From Bacillota bacterium (GTDB lineage Bacteria > Bacillota > Clostridia > Peptostreptococcales > Anaerovoracaceae), in NCBI GenBank assembly GCA_017438285.1, contig JAFRVY010000014.1, positions 1-64,000 of the forward strand: 64,000 nt of DNA, given 5' to 3'. Shown here in pieces: positions 62,504 through 64,000 of the stretch (positions are counted from its first letter, which is position 1; every line of letters begins with the position of its first letter). A model generated the notes under the pieces. That model searched no databases. It was not told the DNA's origin and saw nothing but the letters and a program-made list of their open reading frames with translations. The translations under genes and the position numbers were made by a program.

Positions 62504-63594
62504 TTTTTGTTCTTGTTTTTATTTGTATCCGAAAGGTCCTCCTTGATGAGACGCATACCTCTAATGCTAACCTTGTTCGTTCTTGTATCTGTCAGCAGTA
62601 CCCCGACGATCATGATGGCAATGGCCAGAAGGCCGATGCACTCGACATAGAGTCCTCTGCTGTACATGACGGCGATGATTCCCAGGATCCCGCTGACGCA
62701 GTACATGAGCAGCACGGCTCTTCTCTGACCGAAACCGGCCCTGAGGATCCTGTGGTGCAGGTGTTCTTTGTCTGCGGTTCCGATGGACTGATGCCTTGCT
62801 GTTCTCCTGATGATCGCCATGAGCGTATCCATAATAGGCAGTCCCAAAACCAATGCCGGAATCAGGACGACGACCAGCGTGGCGCTCTTGACGGCACCCA
62901 TGATCGATACAGCCGCAATGGAAAATCCCAGAAGCTGAGAGCCTCCGTCACCCATGAAGATCTTTGCCGGGTTGAAGTTGAACGGCAGGAAACCGATGGC
63001 CGCTCCGGCGACTACCATCATGGCGATGGTCGACACATACTGTCCGTGGATGTACGCCACATAGGCAAGGCAAAGAGCCGAGATCGCCGCGATTCCCGCA
63101 GCCAGACCGTCCAGTCCGTCAACGAGGTTTACGGCATTGGTGATGGCCACGAGCCAAAGCACCGTGACAATATAGCAAGCCACGTCGCCAAAGATCATGT
63201 TGCCGCCACTGAAGTAGTTTGTAATGAACTGAATCCTGAGTCCAAGCGCAAAGGCTACGGTTGCAGCAAGCACCTGTCCGGAGAACTTGACGAGCGGTCG
63301 GATGTTCTTGATGTCATCGATTGCTCCGAGAATATAAATGATCGCACAGCCCGCCATGGCTCCGTGCATTCCCTTCACCTCTCCGGCAAATATCGCCCAG
63401 GATATCATCATACCGGCAAATATTGCTATGCCGCCAAATCTCGGCATAGGTTTGTTATGGACTCTCCTGTTATCCTTCGGGATGTCCATCGCGCCAATCT
63501 TCGGTGCGATAATAATGGCCAAAGGCGTACACAGGGCTGTGATCAGCGCCGCGACGATAAAGGGAGCCCACAGTTCAAAACTTGTCGCTGTCAA
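62500..63594 (-). CDS. UDP-GlcNAc (or UDP-GalNAc/MurNAc)-phosphate:undecaprenyl-phosphate transferase, TagO/WecA type
   Basis: 364 residues, about ten membrane helices. Family MraY/WecA/TagO: PKIGAMDIPKDNRRVHNKPM with PRFGGIAIF near 35, ITNAVNLVDGLDGLAAGIAA (catalytic D.DG), FLPFNFNPAKIFMGDGGSQL, and the cytoplasmic HHR in DKEHLHHRILRAGFGQR that marks WecA/TagO. Starts wall teichoic acid or other surface-glycan synthesis. TTG start with AGGAG six bases before. C-terminus is Lys/Asn-rich. Between deaminase and MATE genes in one operon. Confidence 0.93.
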   Translation of the reverse strand: MTATSFELWAPFIVAALITALCTPLAIIIAPKIGAMDIPKDNRRVHNKPMPRFGGIAIFAGMMISWAIFAGEVKGMHGAMAGCAIIYILGAIDDIKNIRPLVKFSGQVLAATVAFALGLRIQFITNYFSGGNMIFGDVACYIVTVLWLVAITNAVNLVDGLDGLAAGIAAISALCLAYVAYIHGQYVSTIAMMVVAGAAIGFLPFNFNPAKIFMGDGGSQLLGFSIAAVSIMGAVKSATLVVVLIPALVLGLPIMDTLMAIIRRTARHQSIGTADKEHLHHRILRAGFGQRRAVLLMYCVSGILGIIAVMYSRGLYVECIGLLAIAIMIVGVLLTDTRTNKVSIRGMRLIKEDLSDTNKNKNKK

Positions 63595-63595
63595 A

Positions 63596-64000
63596 TTACT
63601 CTCCTAACATTACAATCTTGATACCGGCCTCTTCGAGTATCTCAACGGCCAGCTCATCAGGATAGCCCTCTTTGACGATTATCTTCTCAACGCCCGCGTT
63701 GATGAGCATCTTCGCGCAGATCACGCAAGGCTGATTCGTTACATATATTGTTGATCCTTCTACACTCTGACCAAGGGTTGCCGCCTGGATGATCGCATTC
63801 TGCTCGGCGTGAAGAGCCCTGCAAAGCTCATGCTTCTCGCCGGAAGGAACGCCCAGCTGTTCTCTCAGGCATCCGCCTTCTCTTTCTCCGCAGTGTGCGA
63901 TGCCTCTCGGCGCGCCGTTATAGCCGGTTGCAATGATGTGCTTGTCCTGCACGATGACTGCGCCGACCTGTCTGCGAAGGCAAGTCGATCTCTTGGCAGT
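63596..64000 (-). CDS. dCMP deaminase (ComEB-like), N-terminus outside window
   Basis: Zinc enzyme converting dCMP to dUMP for dTMP synthesis. At least 134 residues are visible; the frame is open to the right edge ([20 protein letters not shown]). Zinc and catalytic residues: LHAEQNAI (His, Glu) and [14 protein letters not shown] (two Cys); [20 protein letters not shown] is the ComEB substrate/zinc insertion. Runs directly into the TagO-type gene (1 bp gap). Confidence 0.93.
   Translation of the reverse strand, partial: TAKRSTCLRRQVGAVIVQDKHIIATGYNGAPRGIAHCGEREGGCLREQLGVPSGEKHELCRALHAEQNAIIQAATLGQSVEGSTIYVTNQPCVICAKMLINAGVEKIIVKEGYPDELAVEILEEAGIKIVMLGE

Noticed and set aside
61073..62650. 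525-codon plus-strand ORF
   Set aside because: Lies antisense to the MATE gene; composition is His/Arg/Asp-rich, as frames opposite a real gene usually are, and it has no ribosome site.
62482..63621. 379-codon plus-strand ORF
   Set aside because: Antisense shadow of the TagO/WecA-type gene, which has all family motifs.

Overview
The window looks like the chromosome of a strictly anaerobic, Gram-positive-type member of the Clostridia (Bacillota) of mid-range G+C. Shine-Dalgarno sites are strong (AGGAGG). The gene content is clostridial: ScpAB, a DUF3048 lipoprotein, a two-gene ThrE, TelA/XpaC, clostripain, a DUF1002 protein, a flavodiiron protein carrying rubredoxin, and an eight-subunit F-type ATP synthase operon with an atpI-like gene. 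A relative of Eubacteriales Family XIII / Anaerovoracaceae is a guess from gene content; the sequence does not name a species.

Layout. 0-3.5 kb: a carbohydrate ABC importer operon (lipoprotein, two permeases, a DUF624 protein cut by the window edge). 3.6-6.0 kb: a PP2C phosphatase remnant, cardiolipin synthase and a PAP2 phosphatase. 6.1-7.2 kb: a cation antiporter behind a convincing yybP-ykoY (Mn2+) riboswitch. 7.2-16.6 kb: an AT-rich accessory zone stacked on a tRNA-Arg(CCT) gene. An intact tRNA at 16.5 kb and a copy of its 3' end at 8.66 kb bound an approximately 7.8 kb island carrying a Gabija system (GajA/GajB) and an RloA/RloB (AbiL-like) pair in one apparent operon, plus a lipoprotein/SHOCT pair and a DnaC-like remnant. 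Left of the 8.66 kb repeat lies what seems to be the end of an older, related element holding a CdiA-CT-like tRNase gene broken by an amber codon.

16.6-31 kb: PLP enzyme, NrdD-like small protein, alanine racemase, a TelA/XpaC operon, envelope proteins, a large C11 peptidase, a lysozyme-fold protein, an orphan PTS IIC-like transporter and ThrE. 31-42 kb: ABC exporter, duplicated DUF6506 protein, lipoate ligase, AEC transporter, an FHA-FtsW/RodA fusion with its partner PBP, DUF3048 lipoprotein, TSCPD protein and endonuclease IV. 42.2-42.7 kb: a convergent intergenic region with an unexplained array of six TTAACC...GGTTAA units spaced 63 bp (once 43 bp). 42.8-54 kb: NhaC antiporter, flavodiiron protein, ScpAB, acyltransferase, a dehydrogenase-like protein, a class III aminotransferase and a copper ATPase. 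54-64 kb: the ATP synthase operon, preceded by MATE transporter, UDP-GlcNAc:undecaprenyl-phosphate transferase and dCMP deaminase (cut by the right edge).

How they fit together: most of the window is housekeeping (envelope synthesis, energy coupling, chromosome segregation, ion and oxygen stress). The accessory content is concentrated at the tRNA-Arg site. The items least explained by known families are the 63-bp phased array at 42.3 kb, the stacked defence island, and the disrupted toxin-like gene beside an unrecognised ATGA-coupled partner.
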